Source: Spirochaetae bacterium HGW-Spirochaetae-5 (GTDB lineage: Bacteria > Spirochaetota > UBA4802 > UBA5550). Taken from it: 59,144 nucleotides of DNA. The translations under genes and the position numbers were made by a program. Every line of letters begins with the position of its first letter. Positions within the stretch are counted from its first letter, which is position 1. The notes beneath the pieces are model-generated. The model did not search any database. It saw only the letters and a program-made list of their open reading frames with translations, and had not been told where the DNA came from. The stretch covers positions 1-59,144 of the forward strand of contig PGXT01000023.1 of the NCBI GenBank assembly GCA_002839285.1, written 5' to 3'. Below, piece by piece: positions 56,844 to 59,144 of the stretch.

Positions 56844-57313
56844 TGTTTTGATGATGTGATAAATGATTTATCAGCCATAAACCTGAAATCCCCCCGTTTC
56901 GCTTTGCTCAACATCCCCCTTTAATAAAGGGGGTTATGAAATCCCGTAAGTCTAAACCCTCTTTATCAAAGAGGGTAACCATAGGCCGGGAGATTTTTCG
57001 GTTTTATATAGAGAGATATTTAATGAGAAATCATCCGGTCGAAGCACCATGTGCAGAAATTACAACAATCTTAAAATCTGCACAAAATATTGACCTGTTT
57101 TGTAAATATCTTGACTGTACTTTCCCATATTGTTTAATAAATCCTGGATCATTTCAATGTCTTCTTCTATTAAGATTTAAGGAGAGTCATAACGCTCCCT
57201 GTTGTGGCTGCGGATTTATTTCCGTGTGTTGTTTAAAGAGTTTTAATCTCCTGTAATCTTTCTGGAATCTGTATCATATATATTTAATAAATTATCAATT
57301 TAAGGAGTGTATT
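56844..57313. other. Gene-free stretch with family D-like repeat and permease leader
   Basis: 56888-56990 holds GC-rich palindromic words (CCCCCTTTAATAAAGGGGG; CCCTCTTTATCAAAGAGGG) related to family D. A 106-codon plus-strand frame at 56936 runs through this repeat and looks accidental. From 57000 to 57313 the leader of the permease gene contains no clear gene. I do not see a purine or other known riboswitch pattern. TAAGGAG lies just before the permease ATG. Confidence 0.5.
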
Positions 57314-58594
57314 ATGCCACGAAGAATTATTCAGGTAGAGGAGAAGGTGAGCCTTCTGGTCGGTTTCCCTCTCAGTCTGCAGCATCTTTTTGCAATGTTC
57401 GGCGCTTCAGTTCTAGTACCGACACTTTTCGGTATCGATCCCGCTGTTGTTCTTTTAATGAATGGAGTCGGAACTCTTATTTATCTCGTTATCTGTAAAG
57501 GAAAGGCTCCGGCTTTTCTCGGTTCGAGTTTTGCTTTTCTGTCCCCTGTATTTATAGTTCTTGGCGCTGACAGGGCTTTATGGAATGCAAATTACGGTTA
57601 TGCTCTTGGCGGCTTTATTGCGGCTGGTATGGTTTTTATAACTGTTGCCGTAATTATCGGATTTTTCGGTCCGGGATGGATTAAGGTTGTTCTGCCTCCG
57701 GCTACAATGGGCCCCATTGTTGCTCTTATCGGTCTGGAACTTGCACATGTGGCGGCATCTATGGCGGGAATAATTCCCGATGCAAACGGCGCGTTTAATA
57801 TTAAAGCTGTAATAGTCTCTCTTATTACTCTTGCTGCGGCGGTTTTCGGTTCGGTATTGCTCAGAGGCTTTATGGCGGTTATTCCAGTTCTTCTTGCAAT
57901 AGTCGTCGGTTATGTTGCCGCTTATTTTATGGGTATAGTCGATTTTACCGCATACAATCAGTCTAATATTCTTGCAGTTCCTCAGTTCTATTTCCCTAAG
58001 TTTGACATCAATGCGATAATTATAATTCTTCCTGCGTCACTTGTTGTTGTATCTGAACATATAGGGCATCTTATTGTAACGGGTAATATTGTAGGGAAGG
58101 ATCTTACAGTAGATCCCGGTCTTCACCGTTCACTTTTAAGTGACGGTATTTCAACAGTAATTTCAGGATTCACAGGTTCTGTTCCAACCACAACATATGG
58201 TGAAAATATCGGTGTAATGGCTATAACAAGAGTGTATTCAGTGTGGATTATAGGTGGGGCTGCAGTAATATCTATTGTACTTGCATTCATCGGTAAACTT
58301 TCAGGACTCATTCAGTCAATGCCTGTTCCTGTTATGGGGGGAATAAGCCTTCTTCTTTTTGGTGTAATTGCAGCGTCAGGTGTAAGAATGCTCGTTGAGG
58401 AGAAGGTCGATTACAGCAAGGCGTCTAATCTTATTCTTACATCGGTTGTTCTTATCGTAGGTATCAGCGGCGCGTTTCTTAAAATAGGACATGTACAGCT
58501 TAAAGGTATGGCCCTTGCAACTGTTGTGGGTATGCTTTTAAGTATTATTTTTCACTTTCTTGAGAAGTTTAAACTTACAAATGATCTGAAGTAG
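57314..58594 (+). CDS. Uracil-xanthine permease family transporter (UraA-like, NCS2)
   Basis: The 426-residue protein has about 12 to 14 membrane segments. It has the NCS2 features FPLSLQHLFAMFGASVLVPTLFG near the start, the substrate-site segment VVSEHIGH and the signature SVPTTTYGENIGVMAITR. Uracil uptake by proton symport is the usual function of this subgroup (UraA), but xanthine or other bases are possible. The ATG follows TAAGGAG. A strong terminator follows. Confidence 0.9.
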   Translation: MPRRIIQVEEKVSLLVGFPLSLQHLFAMFGASVLVPTLFGIDPAVVLLMNGVGTLIYLVICKGKAPAFLGSSFAFLSPVFIVLGADRALWNANYGYALGGFIAAGMVFITVAVIIGFFGPGWIKVVLPPATMGPIVALIGLELAHVAASMAGIIPDANGAFNIKAVIVSLITLAAAVFGSVLLRGFMAVIPVLLAIVVGYVAAYFMGIVDFTAYNQSNILAVPQFYFPKFDINAIIIILPASLVVVSEHIGHLIVTGNIVGKDLTVDPGLHRSLLSDGISTVISGFTGSVPTTTYGENIGVMAITRVYSVWIIGGAAVISIVLAFIGKLSGLIQSMPVPVMGGISLLLFGVIAASGVRMLVEEKVDYSKASNLILTSVVLIVGISGAFLKIGHVQLKGMALATVVGMLLSIIFHFLEKFKLTNDLK

Positions 58595-58617
58595 AAAGCA
58601 GATATATCGGGTTGAAT

Positions 58618-58645
58618 AAAAAGCAGGGCGAAAGCCCTGCTTTTT
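58618..58645. terminator. Terminator after the permease gene
   Basis: AAAGCAGGGC-GAAA-GCCCTGCTTT hairpin followed by T-rich sequence. Confidence 0.92.
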
Positions 58646-58748
58646 AATTTGCTGAATTTTCATTGACCGATTTTAATTTTTTGAGTATTATAATTGAATT
58701 ATATGAAAATATTCAATGCAGCTCACTCTCCCCATGAGGATAGCAGTT

Positions 58749-59144
58749 ATGAAAAAAGATGAGTTAACCAAAGAGCTTTCTCTGATAAACAAAACAACCC
58801 TGTTTGATAATCCCATTCTGCGGCACTACCTGAAAAAAAACAAGCTGAGCGATACCGATGCTGTTGTTCTGGGGATTCTTCTTGAGCTTACGGGTCAGGG
58901 TAAAATTGAGATTCGCACTCATTATAACATTCTTGCCGAGTATGCAGAGCTCACTGCAATGGAAGTGTATCAAAGCATAAATTCTCTTCACAGATACCGT
59001 ATAATTGAATATAAACCAGCCGGAAATTTTGTTCACATTTCATTCAATAAAATTGATGAAAAAATCGAGGAGATTGCCCTTGCATATATCAATGCCGGGA
59101 AGATAAAGCATCTGGAAAAAGATGTTGAGTTTATGAAAAAGATG
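58749..59144 (+). CDS. Winged-helix-like protein, N-terminal part (cut by window end)
   Basis: The frame is open from the ATG at 58749 to the last base, 132 codons. The ATG follows GAGGA. Residues 25-100 (NPILRHYLKKNKLSDTDAVVLGILLELTGQGKIEIRTHYNILAEYAELTAMEVYQSINSLHRYRIIEYK) look like a winged-helix DNA-binding domain. The C-terminal part is charged and coiled (IEEIALAYINAGKIKHLEKDVEFMKKM). An in-frame ATG lies five codons upstream. I cannot name the family. Confidence 0.65.
   Translation, partial: MKKDELTKELSLINKTTLFDNPILRHYLKKNKLSDTDAVVLGILLELTGQGKIEIRTHYNILAEYAELTAMEVYQSINSLHRYRIIEYKPAGNFVHISFNKIDEKIEEIALAYINAGKIKHLEKDVEFMKKM

Noticed and set aside
56936-57256. Plus-strand frame of 106 codons
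   Set aside because: It starts inside a palindromic repeat, has an unnatural Cys- and Arg-rich composition and no ribosome-binding site; it looks like chance.
57000-57313. Purine riboswitch before the permease gene
   Set aside because: The conserved core of known purine riboswitches is not visible in the leader.

Overview
The window is AT-rich, gene-dense bacterial chromosome centred on a probable replication origin. The order dnaA-dnaN-recF-dciA-like-remB-like-gyrB-gyrA occupies 22.0-30.9 kb on the minus strand. Repeated copies of the DnaA-box-like 9-mer TTATCAACA lie on both sides of dnaA. The cell is Gram-negative: there are outer-membrane barrel proteins, several lipoproteins with a lipobox, and a cytochrome c maturation operon. 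The DUF721 gene between recF and gyrB, the many small LPP20-like lipoproteins and an isolated 5S-like sequence recall spirochaetes such as Leptospira. I cannot prove the phylum without a search. There is no prophage, insertion sequence, CRISPR array, tRNA gene or integrase, so this is core chromosome seeded with palindromic intergenic repeats.

Layout. 0-9.1 kb: an unknown charged protein; an unusual fusion of 3-hydroxyacyl-CoA dehydrogenase with an outer-membrane barrel; ispD overlapping an alpha-alpha toroid protein; a tight mogA-macrodomain-pyrF operon; a B12-type radical SAM protein. 9.2-16.9 kb: a frameshifted response-regulator/PP2C protein, a PC4-type ssDNA-binding protein, a GT2-like protein, an XPB-type helicase, a STAS protein with an FGGY kinase, and an XRE regulator. 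17.1-21.7 kb: a moeA-thiolase-like-purN operon and small lipoproteins. 21.8 kb: a 5'-incomplete 5S rRNA just downstream of gyrA. 22-31.2 kb: the replication-initiation and gyrase cluster with oriC-like DNA. 31.2-41.7 kb: an unknown helical protein, TPR protein, surE, barrel protein, split LysO exporter, HELTH metallopeptidase-like protein, lysS, a CX4CX2C radical SAM protein and an LPP20/FlgT-like lipoprotein. 42-48 kb: a giant HEAT-repeat protein ending in what looks like a dead class III cyclase domain, a frameshifted TPR protein, ribF and ogt. 48.3-53.5 kb: a CDGSH protein followed by ccmABCDEF. The CcmE carries the CxxxY haem-binding variant and no ccmG or ccmH follows. 54-59.1 kb: a membrane GGDEF-EAL protein, a UraA-type permease, and the start of a winged-helix-like gene cut by the window edge.

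How it works together. The minus-strand cluster at 22-31 kb supplies initiator, clamp, gap repair, a probable helicase loader and gyrase. The PP2C/response-regulator and STAS proteins could be two parts of a partner-switching circuit. mogA, moeA and the Ccm operon point to molybdoenzymes and c-type cytochromes, hence respiratory metabolism. pyrF, purN and the uracil-type permease cover nucleotide supply.

The most unusual items are the dehydrogenase-barrel fusion, the HEAT/pseudo-cyclase protein, the CDGSH plus variant Ccm operon, the truncated 5S next to gyrA, and several families of GC-rich palindromic elements in intergenic DNA. Two genes (9412-10531 and 45524-46266) are broken by single-base frameshifts. 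These could be real decay or sequence error.
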